DNA of 64,000 bases, taken from contig CAMVCB010000007.1 in the NCBI GenBank assembly GCA_947165895.1, positions 62,001 through 126,000 on the forward strand, in the 5' to 3' direction. Source of the stretch: an uncultured Treponema sp. GTDB lineage: Bacteria > Spirochaetota > Spirochaetia > Treponematales > Treponemataceae. The notes beneath the pieces are model-generated. The model searched no databases, was not told the origin of the DNA, and saw only the letters and a program-made list of their open reading frames with translations. How positions within the stretch are numbered: the stretch's first letter is position 1; each line of letters opens with the position of its first letter. The position numbers and the translations under genes are program-made. This document shows positions 8,933 to 17,608 of the stretch, piece after piece.

Positions 8933-9057
8933 TATTAATTTCACCTCCTTCTGCCGGAATACCGAAAACAATGTAAAAATATTATCCTTTTAGGCAAAAT
9001 TAATCAAGGGGATTTTCCTGCATTTGCTGCGTATCCCTGCATTTCAAAATCTTTCAG

Positions 9058-9085
9058 TTGAAATTAGACCATCTTGCTTTATAAT
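9058..9085 (+). promoter_or_regulatory. Sigma-70 promoter, leaderless start of the GH16 gene
   Basis: TTGAAA at 9058-9063, a 16-bp spacer and TATAAT at 9080-9085, with the ATG only 7 nt beyond the -10 box. There is no Shine-Dalgarno. This is one of the clearest leaderless-type promoters in the window because both hexamers are near consensus. Confidence 0.7.
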
Positions 9086-9092
9086 AAACCTT

Positions 9093-9908
9093 ATGAAAAT
9101 CAGCTGCCCTATAAAAATTTTATTTATTTCACTATCACTTTTTTCAGCTCTTTTGTGCTCCTGTGCACAAAAATCTTCCCTTCCAGACTATGTTAAGGAA
9201 AACATGAAACTGGTCTGGTCAGACGAATTTGACTATGAAGGCGAACCGTCAGAAAAAAACTGGGAATACGACACCGGCGGACACGGCTGGGGTAACGGCG
9301 AAAGACAGAATTACACAAAATCACGTACAAATTCTTATGTAAGTGACGGAAGCCTTAAAATCCTTGCCTGCAAAAATGAAAAAGGAAAATGGACAAGCGC
9401 CCGCCTTACAACAAGCTTTAAGCACCCTTTTACATACGGATATATTGAATTCAGGGCAAAACTCCCGACAGAACGCGGTTCCTGGCCGGCTTTATGGCTC
9501 CTTCCTCAGCGCACAACTTACGGACAGTGGCCACGAAGCGGCGAAATTGATGTAATGGAATATGCAACCAACTTCTGGGGTAAAAAAACTTACGGTACAG
9601 TTCACTGTAAGGCAGGATATGGCGGAAATGCTGCTAATTCTGATTACAGGGAAATCAGTAACGTAAAAAAATGGCACACCTATGCCGTTTTATGGCAGGA
9701 AGATTCTATTAAATGGTACTACGACGGAGAATTCCTTACTGAATATAAAAATCCCAAGAATGAAGACCAGCCATGGGAAGCCTGGCCTTTTGATAAGCCT
9801 TTCTACCTGATTATGAATGTAGCTATGGGAGGAATCCTGGGAGGAGACATTCCGTCTGACTTGGAAAAGTGTCAGATGGAAGTTGATTACGTCAGAGTTT
9901 ATCAGTAA
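9093..9908 (+). CDS. GH16 endo-beta-glucanase lipoprotein (laminarinase/lichenase type)
   Basis: 271 residues. A lipoprotein signal ends at Cys24 (LLCSC). The rest is one GH16 jelly-roll with the catalytic signature EIDVME: nucleophile Glu151, Asp153, acid/base Glu156. The substrate-cleft motif WPALWLLPQ precedes it. GH16 enzymes hydrolyse beta-1,3 or mixed beta-1,3/1,4 glucans. The lipid anchor suggests an outer-membrane or periplasmic location, suited to cereal or fungal glucans in a gut. I start at MKISCP because the promoter and signal peptide both point there; an upstream TTG is in frame but unsupported. Confidence 0.9.
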   Translation: MKISCPIKILFISLSLFSALLCSCAQKSSLPDYVKENMKLVWSDEFDYEGEPSEKNWEYDTGGHGWGNGERQNYTKSRTNSYVSDGSLKILACKNEKGKWTSARLTTSFKHPFTYGYIEFRAKLPTERGSWPALWLLPQRTTYGQWPRSGEIDVMEYATNFWGKKTYGTVHCKAGYGGNAANSDYREISNVKKWHTYAVLWQEDSIKWYYDGEFLTEYKNPKNEDQPWEAWPFDKPFYLIMNVAMGGILGGDIPSDLEKCQMEVDYVRVYQ

Positions 9909-9915
9909 AAAAATA

Positions 9916-9956
9916 CCCGTGGGAAAGAAACTTGTTCTATTCCGCGGGCCTTTTTT
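9916..9956 (+). terminator. Rho-independent terminator of the GH16 gene
   Basis: CCCGTGGGAA pairs imperfectly with TTCCGCGGG (9940-9948), followed by CC and six T. It overlaps the end of the convergent dehydrogenase gene by 2 bp. Confidence 0.75.
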
Positions 9957-11130
9957 ATACCATCATCTTATAAATCTTAGTACAGTCGTCTTCGTTCAAG
10001 GTTACAAAGCCTGAAATTGAACCCTGACGGCCGTCGCCTCGGCAAAGAACCTCAACCAGCTTTGGAATATCCTCTTCTTTTGCCCCAAGCTCTGCAAAAT
10101 TCTTTGGCATTCCAAGAGAAACAAGGAAGCTTTGCAGGGCATTAATTCCCTCAAGTGCTGTAACTTCAGGATGTTCAAAATCCATCTGACAGCCCCATAC
10201 CCGCACAGCAACCTGGGCAAAACGCATTACATTATGATTCATAACATATTTGAAAACTGCCGGCATTGTTACGGCAAGTCCTGCACCGTGAGCACAGTCA
10301 TAAAGGGCAGAAAGTTCATGCTCGATGTTATGACTGTTCCAGTCCTGGCTGCGGCCAACACCACATGAATTATTATGAGCCATCATTCCGGCCCACATGA
10401 TATTAGCACGGGCTTCGTAATTGTCAGGGTCAGCGATTACGCGAGGTCCTTCATGCTTCATTGTAAGAAGAAGAGCTTCTATCAATCTGTCTGTAACTTC
10501 AACTTCTTTTGTGTTTGTAAGATAGCGCTCATAAAGGTGAGCCATTATATCTGTGATTCCGGCAGCAGTCTGATAAGGTGGTAAAGTCTGAGTAAGAGCC
10601 GGATTCAAAATACTGAATTTCGGTCGGATTGCATTTCCGCTGGCACCGCGCTTGAACATTCCGTCCTCTTTTGTGATTACAGAGTCAGGACTTCCTTCAC
10701 TTCCGGCTGCCGCAATTGTAAGAACCGTTCCAATTGGAAGGGCTTTTTCAATCGCTTTTCCCATGTAGAAATCCCAGAAATCACCGTCATATACAACGCC
10801 TGCCGCAATTGCCTTGGCAGAGTCAATTGTGCTTCCACCACCTACCGCAAGAATAAAATCGATTTTTTCTTTTTTACAAAGTTCAATTCCTTCATAAACC
10901 AGACCGCTTCTAGGATTTGGCTTTACACCACCAAGTTCAACAAAAGGAATATTTTCCTTTTTAAGAGAAGCTTCAACCCTGTCCAAAAGTCCTGATTTTT
11001 TTGCGCTGCTTCCGCCAAAGTGAATCAAAACCTTTGAACCGCCAAATTTCTTAACATATTCTCCGGCCTGATTTTCGGACTCTTTTCCAAAAACAAAAAA
11101 TGTTGGTGAATAAAAAGTAAAATTCTCCAT
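9955..11130 (-). CDS. Iron-containing alcohol dehydrogenase (butanol dehydrogenase-like)
   Basis: 391 residues, type III Fe-ADH of the BdhA/YqhD group. The nucleotide-binding GGGS motif is at 97-100 (AVGGGSTIDSAK). The likely metal ligands are Asp194, His198, His267 and His281, with the expected 14-residue spacing of the last two. The enzyme reduces aldehydes to alcohols with NAD(P)H, a fermentation or detoxification step. An AAAGGAG ribosome site precedes the ATG. It stands as a single gene between convergent and co-directional neighbours. Confidence 0.9.
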   Translation of the reverse strand: MENFTFYSPTFFVFGKESENQAGEYVKKFGGSKVLIHFGGSSAKKSGLLDRVEASLKKENIPFVELGGVKPNPRSGLVYEGIELCKKEKIDFILAVGGGSTIDSAKAIAAGVVYDGDFWDFYMGKAIEKALPIGTVLTIAAAGSEGSPDSVITKEDGMFKRGASGNAIRPKFSILNPALTQTLPPYQTAAGITDIMAHLYERYLTNTKEVEVTDRLIEALLLTMKHEGPRVIADPDNYEARANIMWAGMMAHNNSCGVGRSQDWNSHNIEHELSALYDCAHGAGLAVTMPAVFKYVMNHNVMRFAQVAVRVWGCQMDFEHPEVTALEGINALQSFLVSLGMPKNFAELGAKEEDIPKLVEVLCRGDGRQGSISGFVTLNEDDCTKIYKMMV

Positions 11131-11233
11131 GAGTTAAAGTCTCCTTTCTTTATTTAGATATACCGTTTTTTAAAGATAAAGCAGCTTATCCAAAAAAGAA
11201 AGGAAGAGTTTTCTTAATGACAAAAAATTATAT

Positions 11234-13327
11234 TTAAACCTTAAACTGATCTATCTGACCGCCGATTTCAGAAATCGAACCTTCCATCTGAATAGCAATT
11301 GAACGCAGGGCCTCACCGGTTTCTGTAATCTTCTTAGCGCCAATACTCATTTCATTCATACTTTCCTGCATTACGCCGGTTGCATTCTGCAGGTTGTGAA
11401 CCTCTTCAAGAATGGCCTTATTTCCTTCTGCCATTTCCTGGCCGGCAGTGTGAACTTCAACTGTACTGTCATTCATAGAATGGAGGGCATCGCTGATCTG
11501 CTTTGAACCTTCTGTCTGTTCTTCCATTGCAGATTTAATTTCGCGGACAAGCTCGTCAGTTTCCTGAATTTTTGAAGTAACGGCATTGAAAGCTGAACTT
11601 GACTGCTCAGAAGCGCCGACAACTTCAGAAATTGCATTCTGGATGTGAGTAAGCTGCTCACCAATTGTCTTTGACTGCTGGGTAGAAGTTTCAGAAAGCT
11701 TTCGGATTTCGTCTGCAACAACACTGAAGCCCTTTCCCGCCTCGCCGGCATGAGCCGCTTCAATTGCGGCATTCATGGCAAGAAGGTTTGTCTGCTCGGC
11801 AATATCCGCAATTGCTGTATTTGCCTCCTGCAGGGTTTCACTCAAATCCTTAATCTGTTCGATTTTTTCATTTACATCCTGCTGAACCTGAACACCATTT
11901 TTAGCATTGCTGGTAAGCTCATTAAACGAAGTGCTCATTTTTTCAACAGATTTATTTACCGAATGAATATTTCCAATCATCTCTTCTACAGCAGAAGAAG
12001 CATCCGCAACACCGGCACTCTGCTTTTCAATCATCTTTTCAAGTGATTCAATGTTGGATGCAATTTCATTTACCGCACCGGCAGTCTCATGAACACTGTT
12101 AGACTGATTATTAATCTGTGTATGAACCGATTCAATATTTGCAATAATCTGAGTAATGGAAGAAGCGGTATCTTCGGTACTTGAACGCAAGTTTACGCCG
12201 GCAGTTCCAAGTTTAGTTTTAGAATCTTTAACCTGTCCGATAATTCCCTGCAGTTTTTCCATAAAGGCATTAAATCCGTTTACAACATCACTGATTTCAT
12301 CTTTTCCTTTATGAGTAATTCGTTTTGTAAGATCGGCATCCCCGGAAGCAACATCTTCAATCGCATTTTTTACATTGGTAAGAGGCTTAAGGCTTAAATT
12401 CATTGTTGCACCAACCGAAACAAAGGCAACACCAAGCATAACAATGGCAAGAATACCGATTATATTAGACATTCTGGCCAGTTCATTAAAGAAGTCATCA
12501 TAATTACAGATTCCCAGTACAGACCAGTCAGTATCCGGAACATCACGGTAAGCCGCAAGCATTTTCTTTCCTGTAGCAGAATCGACAAAGACTTCATTTC
12601 CCACTTCACCCCTCATCACTTTTTCATAAATCGGAAGGAGATTGGAATCAGCATCTGCGTCTGCCCGCTTACCTGTGTTTACCTGTTCAAAAATATTTGA
12701 TGCGATTGTAACCCCGGTAGTTCTGTTAATAACCTGAAGGTTAGAATCAGAAACTCCAAAGGACATCTGTTCAATTTTTTTAGAAAGAGTTTCACCTAAA
12801 AGATTTGCACTCAGACAGCCGACAGGTCGTCCATTGTAATCATAAACAGGAACCGCATAAATTTGAAATAGAATATTTGTAACAGGATTTACCGAAGGAT
12901 CGGTAATATAAGTTTTTCCCTGCTTTGCCGCATCAATATATGCACGCTTAAGCTGAATCTTCTGACCTGCGGCAGTATAACCGTTTCCGTCCAGATCATA
13001 ATAACCTATGTTTTCATATTCCGGGCTGACTCCGGCAACCTTTGTCAGCTGGGCACATTTGTCCCGAAGGGGAGTTTCGTCACTACGGATATAATCCATA
13101 ATCGCAATGGAATTAAGCATATGGAACTGCTTCTTCCTTTCATCGCTGATTTTTGCCGCAACCGATTCAGTTACTGAATCAAGAAGGTGTTCAACTGTAT
13201 CTGTAGTGGATTTTGTTGAAAGAGCAAGGGCTGTTGAAACAATTATTACGTTAGCCGCAATAAAAATAGCAAGAACAATGGCAATAAGCCTGAATTGTAA
13301 ACTTTGAATAAATTTTGAAATTTTCAT
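11234..13327 (-). CDS. Methyl-accepting chemotaxis protein with periplasmic dCache-like domain
   Basis: 697 residues. Membrane segment 1 lies at about 12-35, followed by a 240-residue extracytoplasmic sensor of double-Cache type (motifs such as YYDLDGNGY and [11 protein letters not shown]). Membrane segment 2 lies near 285-305, then a HAMP domain, then a long coiled-coil signalling domain whose hairpin tip contains [19 protein letters not shown]. It passes ligand binding to CheA/CheW. Its cytoplasmic part is closely similar to the receptor encoded at 44.8-46.9 kb, implying paralogy. No ligand can be read from sequence. Confidence 0.93.
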   Translation of the reverse strand: MKISKFIQSLQFRLIAIVLAIFIAANVIIVSTALALSTKSTTDTVEHLLDSVTESVAAKISDERKKQFHMLNSIAIMDYIRSDETPLRDKCAQLTKVAGVSPEYENIGYYDLDGNGYTAAGQKIQLKRAYIDAAKQGKTYITDPSVNPVTNILFQIYAVPVYDYNGRPVGCLSANLLGETLSKKIEQMSFGVSDSNLQVINRTTGVTIASNIFEQVNTGKRADADADSNLLPIYEKVMRGEVGNEVFVDSATGKKMLAAYRDVPDTDWSVLGICNYDDFFNELARMSNIIGILAIVMLGVAFVSVGATMNLSLKPLTNVKNAIEDVASGDADLTKRITHKGKDEISDVVNGFNAFMEKLQGIIGQVKDSKTKLGTAGVNLRSSTEDTASSITQIIANIESVHTQINNQSNSVHETAGAVNEIASNIESLEKMIEKQSAGVADASSAVEEMIGNIHSVNKSVEKMSTSFNELTSNAKNGVQVQQDVNEKIEQIKDLSETLQEANTAIADIAEQTNLLAMNAAIEAAHAGEAGKGFSVVADEIRKLSETSTQQSKTIGEQLTHIQNAISEVVGASEQSSSAFNAVTSKIQETDELVREIKSAMEEQTEGSKQISDALHSMNDSTVEVHTAGQEMAEGNKAILEEVHNLQNATGVMQESMNEMSIGAKKITETGEALRSIAIQMEGSISEIGGQIDQFKV

Positions 13328-13422
13328 AAGACCTCACAAGAAAGTTATCACTTTTATTGTAAAACCTTTTATAAATTTCTCAAGAAAATTTATAATGAAA
13401 TTTTATCCTGCACTCTAATCCT

Positions 13423-14445
13423 TTATTTTCCAAAACCGCAGTTTGGAAAGCTGCATTGTTCGCAATTCAGACAAAGGCCTCCTTCTCCAAGTGAAGCAAG
13501 TTCATCCTCTGTAATCAAATCATCTGCCATTATTCGGGGCAAAATAAGGTCAAAAATTGTACGTCTGGCATACATTACGCAGCCAGGCAGCCCCACAATC
13601 GGAATTTTTTTTTCGCCGTAATATGCAAGCATAAACATGGCTCCCGGCAGCACAGGCGCACCATAAGAAATTACATCATCTGCAACAGATTTTATGGCAA
13701 AGGGAGTTTTATCATCCGGGTCAACACTCATTCCTCCGCTACAGATGATAAAATCTGCACCGGCCTGCAACAGCTCCTGAATACAGTCAATTATCATCTG
13801 AGGTTCATCACTTGAATACTTATGCCCGATAACTTCTGTATCATATTCCTGCAGCTTCTGAAAAATCACAGGAGAAAATGTGTCTTTAATTCTTCTATAA
13901 AATACTTCATTCCCGGTTGTTACAAGTCCGGCTTTTTTATGCACAAAAGGTTTCAGGGTAAAGATTTTTCCGCCCGCTGCTGCCTTTCTTGCCGCTTCCA
14001 TTTTTTCTTTTTCAATCACAAGAGGGATTATGCGGGTTCCGGCAATTTTATCACCTTTTTTGACAGGAAAATCTCCATGCCGGCTTGCAATCATCATCTG
14101 ACCAAGAGAATTAACCGCCTTCAGTTTTTTTCTGTCAATTTTCAAAAGGCCGTCGCAGTCTGCAATCACTTCAATTTTGCCCTCTTTGACTTCCCCGCCA
14201 TGCATATTTTCATTTTGACACAGGTCATAAAGGATTTCTGCCGCCTCGTTTTCATGCAGCATGTTTTCATCATTTTCCCAGATGTAAATATGATCCTTTC
14301 CCAGACTCAAAAGAAGAGGAATATCTTCCTTTGTAATGATGTGTCCCTTTCTGAAGGCAGGACCTTTTTTTACGTCTTTTATAATCTGAGTGATATCGTG
14401 GCACAAAACCTGTCCAATTGCATCCTCAGTTCTCATCAGTTTCAT
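13423..14445 (-). CDS. Molybdopterin-binding (MoeA/MoaB-fold) protein with C-terminal cysteine cluster
   Basis: 340 residues. The central/C-terminal part carries the MoCF-biosynthesis fold with the substrate loop IICSGGMSVDPDDKTP and GAPVLPGAMFM. The N-terminal part resembles MoeA domains. It ends with four cysteines spaced CX2CX2CX4C (CLNCEQCSFPNC), unusual for MoeA and suggestive of an iron-sulfur or zinc site. It may act in molybdenum or tungsten cofactor assembly, but no other moa/moe genes are near. The start MKLMRTEDAIG has a GGAG ribosome site; the longer ORF upstream lacks support. Confidence 0.72.
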   Translation of the reverse strand: MKLMRTEDAIGQVLCHDITQIIKDVKKGPAFRKGHIITKEDIPLLLSLGKDHIYIWENDENMLHENEAAEILYDLCQNENMHGGEVKEGKIEVIADCDGLLKIDRKKLKAVNSLGQMMIASRHGDFPVKKGDKIAGTRIIPLVIEKEKMEAARKAAAGGKIFTLKPFVHKKAGLVTTGNEVFYRRIKDTFSPVIFQKLQEYDTEVIGHKYSSDEPQMIIDCIQELLQAGADFIICSGGMSVDPDDKTPFAIKSVADDVISYGAPVLPGAMFMLAYYGEKKIPIVGLPGCVMYARRTIFDLILPRIMADDLITEDELASLGEGGLCLNCEQCSFPNCGFGK

Positions 14446-14524
14446 ACTTTCTCCAATCAGCAGGTAGACTTGAAGGCTAAATAGTTCTAAATTATCTATA
14501 TTATAACATATTTTCTGGATAATT

Positions 14525-15127
14525 ATGATTTTTTCTGAATTTGATGATGCCAACATTTCCAAAATTCTTGACCAGGTTGCTCCTGACTGGTCTCCGCCGG
14601 ATGCAGATATGGATTTCAAGCGATTTTATGCAGAATACACAGTCCGCCATAATATCTGGGATGCCAGCTATTCCTTACAGGCTGCCGATGATCAGGGAAA
14701 CTTTCTTGCTGCCTGTTTTGCGGCTCCAAAAGATGCTCAGGAAGGTCTTGAAAAAGCTGATAAATGGCTGCTTGAAAAAACTGACGGCGGAAAAAATCTT
14801 ACCGAAGAAAAAAAATTTTCATTTTCCCTGTCTAAAAAATATCTGAGTATGATGGATAACAAATGCTCGGACTTGATGACTGATGACGATATAAAGCTTG
14901 TTCTTTTTGTAAGCTGTCATAAAGGCGCCGGCTATCCTCTTCTGGAAAAATTCAAGGAAATGCTCAAAGCTCACGGATATAAAAACATTTACCTGTGGAC
15001 AGACAGCGACTGTAACTGGAACTGGTATAAAAGACGCGGCTACGAACTTCTAAAGGAAGAAATTTACGAGCCATTCAGCCGGAAAAACGAGCCCTATTAT
15101 TATTATGTTTTCCGTCAGAGCTTATAA
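14525..15127 (+). CDS. GNAT-family N-acetyltransferase-like protein
   Basis: 200 residues. The C-terminal half fits a GNAT fold: a hydrophobic strand LVLFVSCHKGAGYPLLEKF, then LKAHGYKNIYLWTDSDCNWNWYKRRGYELL, which matches the closing beta-strand, helix and bulged strand where an FYxxxGF motif is usual. The canonical acetyl-CoA loop is only weakly visible, so the substrate and even activity are uncertain. It is divergent from the molybdopterin-binding gene with a 79-bp shared upstream region. Confidence 0.65.
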   Translation: MIFSEFDDANISKILDQVAPDWSPPDADMDFKRFYAEYTVRHNIWDASYSLQAADDQGNFLAACFAAPKDAQEGLEKADKWLLEKTDGGKNLTEEKKFSFSLSKKYLSMMDNKCSDLMTDDDIKLVLFVSCHKGAGYPLLEKFKEMLKAHGYKNIYLWTDSDCNWNWYKRRGYELLKEEIYEPFSRKNEPYYYYVFRQSL

Positions 15128-15159
15128 TCAGCATTGTACAAATCTTTACAAAATTTCTG

Positions 15160-15165
15160 TATAAT
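15160..15165 (+). promoter_or_regulatory. -10 box for the PHP phosphatase gene
   Basis: TATAAT ends 6 nt before the ATG and there is no Shine-Dalgarno. No good -35 is present at the optimal spacing; the nearest is TTGTAC 20 bp upstream. Confidence 0.4.
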
Positions 15166-15171
15166 GCCCTT

Positions 15172-15972
15172 ATGACTCCCATTTCAAACTTTCATACTCA
15201 TTCTCTTTTATGTAATCACGCCATCGGAAAACCTGAAGATTATTTTAATCAGGCATTAAAGGACGGTTGTTCGGCACTTGGATTTTCTGACCACTGCCCC
15301 TACCCTGCCGGTACTCCTGATTACTGGCCCAATATCCGTATGACTGTTGAACAGGCTCCTGAATATACAGCCTGGGTTCGGAACCTCCAGAAAGACTCTC
15401 CCTTCCCTGTATATCTTGGTTTTGAATGTGAATGGGATAAGCGGCTTGAAAGCTGGTACCGTGACGGACTTAAAGAACAGTTTGGAGCAGACTATCTTGT
15501 ACTTGGTTCTCACTGGATTACAAAAGGTGATATCCATGATTACATTCCCGATGTATATTCGACAGAAGATTTAATTACCTACACAAAGCAGACAATTGAA
15601 GCAATGCAGTCAGGTCTTTTTGCCTTCCTTGCTCATCCTGATTTGTGCATGGCTCACAACAGAAAATGGGACAATGAAGTTGCAGCCTGCATGAAGGCTA
15701 TTCTTGATGCGGCAATAGATTTAGACATGCCACTTGAAGTAAACGGACTTGGCATGCACAAGCCAATGTGTCCTGCAGAAAACGGAATGCGCTATGCCTA
15801 CCCTGTTGATGAATTCTGGCAGATGGTTGCAGAAAGCAGTGCAAAAGTAATCTGCAATGCTGATGCTCACGATCCAAAAGACGTAATTGCCCATGCCAGA
15901 AAAGCCCGCCAGTACGCAGAAAAATTCGGTATCAAACCAATAGAAAGCATCTTTTCTGAGGGGAAAATTTAA
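15172..15972 (+). CDS. PHP-family histidinol-phosphatase-like hydrolase
   Basis: 266 residues, complete PHP domain of the HisK/HisJ type. Metal-binding motifs appear in order: NFHTHSLLCNHA near 6-17, GFSDHCPY near 38-45, GFECEW, LGSHWI, AHPDL and NADAHDP near the C-terminus. Family members hydrolyse L-histidinol phosphate in histidine synthesis, though many act on other phosphates. No his genes are nearby, so the specific substrate is inferred. Confidence 0.85.
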   Translation: MTPISNFHTHSLLCNHAIGKPEDYFNQALKDGCSALGFSDHCPYPAGTPDYWPNIRMTVEQAPEYTAWVRNLQKDSPFPVYLGFECEWDKRLESWYRDGLKEQFGADYLVLGSHWITKGDIHDYIPDVYSTEDLITYTKQTIEAMQSGLFAFLAHPDLCMAHNRKWDNEVAACMKAILDAAIDLDMPLEVNGLGMHKPMCPAENGMRYAYPVDEFWQMVAESSAKVICNADAHDPKDVIAHARKARQYAEKFGIKPIESIFSEGKI

Positions 15973-16070
15973 AGGCCAAAAATGCGTTAAAAACGCGTCA
16001 GAAAGGCCTGGTCGATAAATTACTCGAATTTTTGAAAACGACGCGTCTACGAGAATCCTAGGGGCCTTTT
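15971..16070 (+). terminator. Palindrome-rich terminator region after the PHP gene
   Basis: The segment contains AAAGGCC near its start and GGGGCCTTTTT near its end, which could form a long hairpin with a terminal T-run. Nested inside are GCGTT/AACGC and two copies of ACGCGTC (15993-15999 and 16041-16047). It separates chromosomal-type genes from the replication/partition module and could mark the left boundary of that module. Confidence 0.45.
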
Positions 16071-16077
16071 TATCATT

Positions 16078-16255
16078 CTTTATATTTTATTTATTATTTC
16101 TTTAATTACTCTACATTTATTATTTAATTCTTTATATCTTTAATTATACTTTTCTTTATATCTTTATTTTTTATTACATTTTTTATTTTATTTATCTTTA
16201 CTTTATCTTTATTTCAAGATATAATATTTATATATTTAGATATTTATTTCTTTAA
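16078..16255 (+). repeat. AT-rich CTTTAW repeat array upstream of parA (candidate centromere)
   Basis: About 180 bp that is nearly all A and T, with C on this strand and almost no G. CTTTA(T/A/C) recurs ten times, at 16078, 16100, 16130, 16138, 16154, 16162, 16196, 16201, 16207 and 16250. Two copies of TTCTTTATATCTTTA form a 24-bp-period direct repeat (16128 and 16152). Partition systems with ribbon-helix-helix centromere-binding proteins often use short repeats just upstream of parA, so this is a candidate parS and parA operator. It could also simply be an AT-rich unwinding region. Confidence 0.45.
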
Positions 16256-16274
16256 TTAAAGAAGAGGAAAAAGT

Positions 16275-17021
16275 ATGAAAATTATCACCGTTACAAATCA
16301 GAAAGGCGGCGTTGGAAAAACAACAACTGCCAGTTCCCTTTTTTCAGGCCTTTCCCTGCTGGGTAAAAAAACTCTTGCAATCGACCTTGATCCTCAGTGT
16401 AACCTCTCTTACTGCTACAGGGCTGATCCGGCCGGCCCTTCAATAAAAAATGTTTTCAAAAATGAAGTAAGCCTAAAGGAAGCAATCATATCTACCACAT
16501 CCGGAGATTTTGTAATGGCAGACAAGGGGCTTAATAACGTCATGCAGGAAATGAATGCCATAGATCAGGTTTACAAGCTTTCCAAAGTTTTGAAGGAAGT
16601 TGCAGACGTATATGATTATGTAATCATCGATACGCCGCCGGCCCTTTCACCTCTTACAATCAACGCTCTTGTTGCAAGTACTTCGGTAGTCATTCCGGTT
16701 CAGGCAGATTCTTTTTCCATGCAGGGAGCAGAAGCCCTGGCAGAAACAATTCAGGGCATACGTGACGTAAATCAGGCGCTGGAAATTGCTGGAGTTCTTC
16801 TTGTAAGGTACAAGGGCAGGGCAGGACTGGCTCAGCATATGAATGACCAGTTCATCAAATTTGCCCAGATGTTTAACACAAAGGTTTTTGAAACTAAAAT
16901 CCGTGATGCAATCGCCGTACAGGAATCTCAGCTGGCGCGCCAGAATATCTTTGAATATAATTCAAAATCTAATGCGGCAATTGACTATGCAAATTTCATC
17001 AAGGAGTTAATCAATGGCTAA
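16275..17021 (+). CDS. parA: ParA-type partition ATPase (Soj-like)
   Basis: 248 residues with the deviant Walker A motif KGGVGKTT at 10-17, the switch motif DLDPQCN and Walker B YVIIDTPPAL. It lacks an N-terminal helix-turn-helix, as in short ParA proteins of type Ib plasmid systems and chromosomal Soj. ATP-bound dimers coat the nucleoid and move replicon copies. GAGG ahead of the ATG is a good ribosome site. The following gene overlaps by 8 bp, and the pair sits directly upstream of a plasmid-type replication initiator, which argues for a plasmid rather than chromosomal partition role. Confidence 0.9.
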   Translation: MKIITVTNQKGGVGKTTTASSLFSGLSLLGKKTLAIDLDPQCNLSYCYRADPAGPSIKNVFKNEVSLKEAIISTTSGDFVMADKGLNNVMQEMNAIDQVYKLSKVLKEVADVYDYVIIDTPPALSPLTINALVASTSVVIPVQADSFSMQGAEALAETIQGIRDVNQALEIAGVLLVRYKGRAGLAQHMNDQFIKFAQMFNTKVFETKIRDAIAVQESQLARQNIFEYNSKSNAAIDYANFIKELING

Positions 17022-17367
17022 GGATTTTTCAAAATACAACGACGAAAACCCTGTAATGGCAATTCTTGAAAAAGCAAAACAGGAAGAAGCCGCAAAAAAT
17101 GATGCAGGAGCAATTTTACAGTCAATTCCCCGGGAAAAACCTGCAGTACAGGAAAGCCCGGCTGTTCAGGAAGCTCCGAAAAATGAAGAAATCAAAAAAA
17201 TCCTGATGAATATCAGCATCCGTGAGACTACAAAAAAGGAATGGAAAATGTTCTTCCTGGAACATGACCTTTCCATGACTCAGGGAATTGAAACTGCCGT
17301 AGAATACCTGATGAGTGAAGTAAAGAAAAACAACATCCGGCTTTCTAAAGGCGGAATTACAAAATAA
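17014..17367 (+). CDS. ParA partner with ribbon-helix-helix-like C-terminus
   Basis: 117 residues. The first 60 are charged and low-complexity (QESPAVQEAP). The last 55 fit a ribbon-helix-helix pattern: strand KILMNISIRET, helix TKKEWKMFFLEHD, turn, helix MTQGIETAVEYLMSEV. Small RHH proteins (ParG, omega) serve as centromere binders and autorepressors beside ParA, with a disordered N-terminus that stimulates the ATPase. Its start overlaps the end of parA, so translation is probably coupled. The function is inferred from context and fold pattern. Confidence 0.65.
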   Translation: MAKDFSKYNDENPVMAILEKAKQEEAAKNDAGAILQSIPREKPAVQESPAVQEAPKNEEIKKILMNISIRETTKKEWKMFFLEHDLSMTQGIETAVEYLMSEVKKNNIRLSKGGITK

Positions 17368-17442
17368 CTACCTGAAGAGAAATAAAGTAGTGGATTTTTT
17401 TATAACTACCAGCTATAATATACAAGTAGCGGAATAATGAAA

Positions 17443-17522
17443 ACGTAGGTAAGTAGTTGTTTCCACGTATATTGGTAGTTATAAAGCGTACTTGAGTAGC
17501 CCTTAATTCGTACCTGAGTAGT
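17443..17522 (-). repeat. Four reverse-orientation iterons upstream of rep
   Basis: 15-bp units on the minus strand begin at 17443, 17465, 17486 and 17508 (spacing 22, 21, 22 bp, about two helical turns). In minus-strand sense they read ACTACTTACCTACGT, ACTACCAATATACGT, GCTACTCAAGTACGC and ACTACTCAGGTACGA. They match the downstream iteron consensus ACTACYAAAGTACGC but point the other way. In Rep_3 plasmids such upstream sites are bound by initiator dimers that repress rep. An extra half-like ACTACC occurs at 17405. Confidence 0.7.
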
Positions 17523-17608
17523 TTTATATTCTTCTAAAGTTCTATAATATCTGGAATTACGAAGCCACAATATATTAAATAACAATAATATAAATAATAA
17601 GGCAAAAA

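Noticed and set aside
13822..14484. 220-residue open frame on the plus strand
   Set aside because: It is antisense to the molybdopterin-binding gene, lacks a ribosome site and has cysteine/phenylalanine-rich shadow composition.
15973..16070. dif/Xer or tRNA attachment site at the left edge of the replication module
   Set aside because: No match to a dif consensus, no tRNA and no flanking direct repeat could be found; only palindromes and a terminator-like end are visible.
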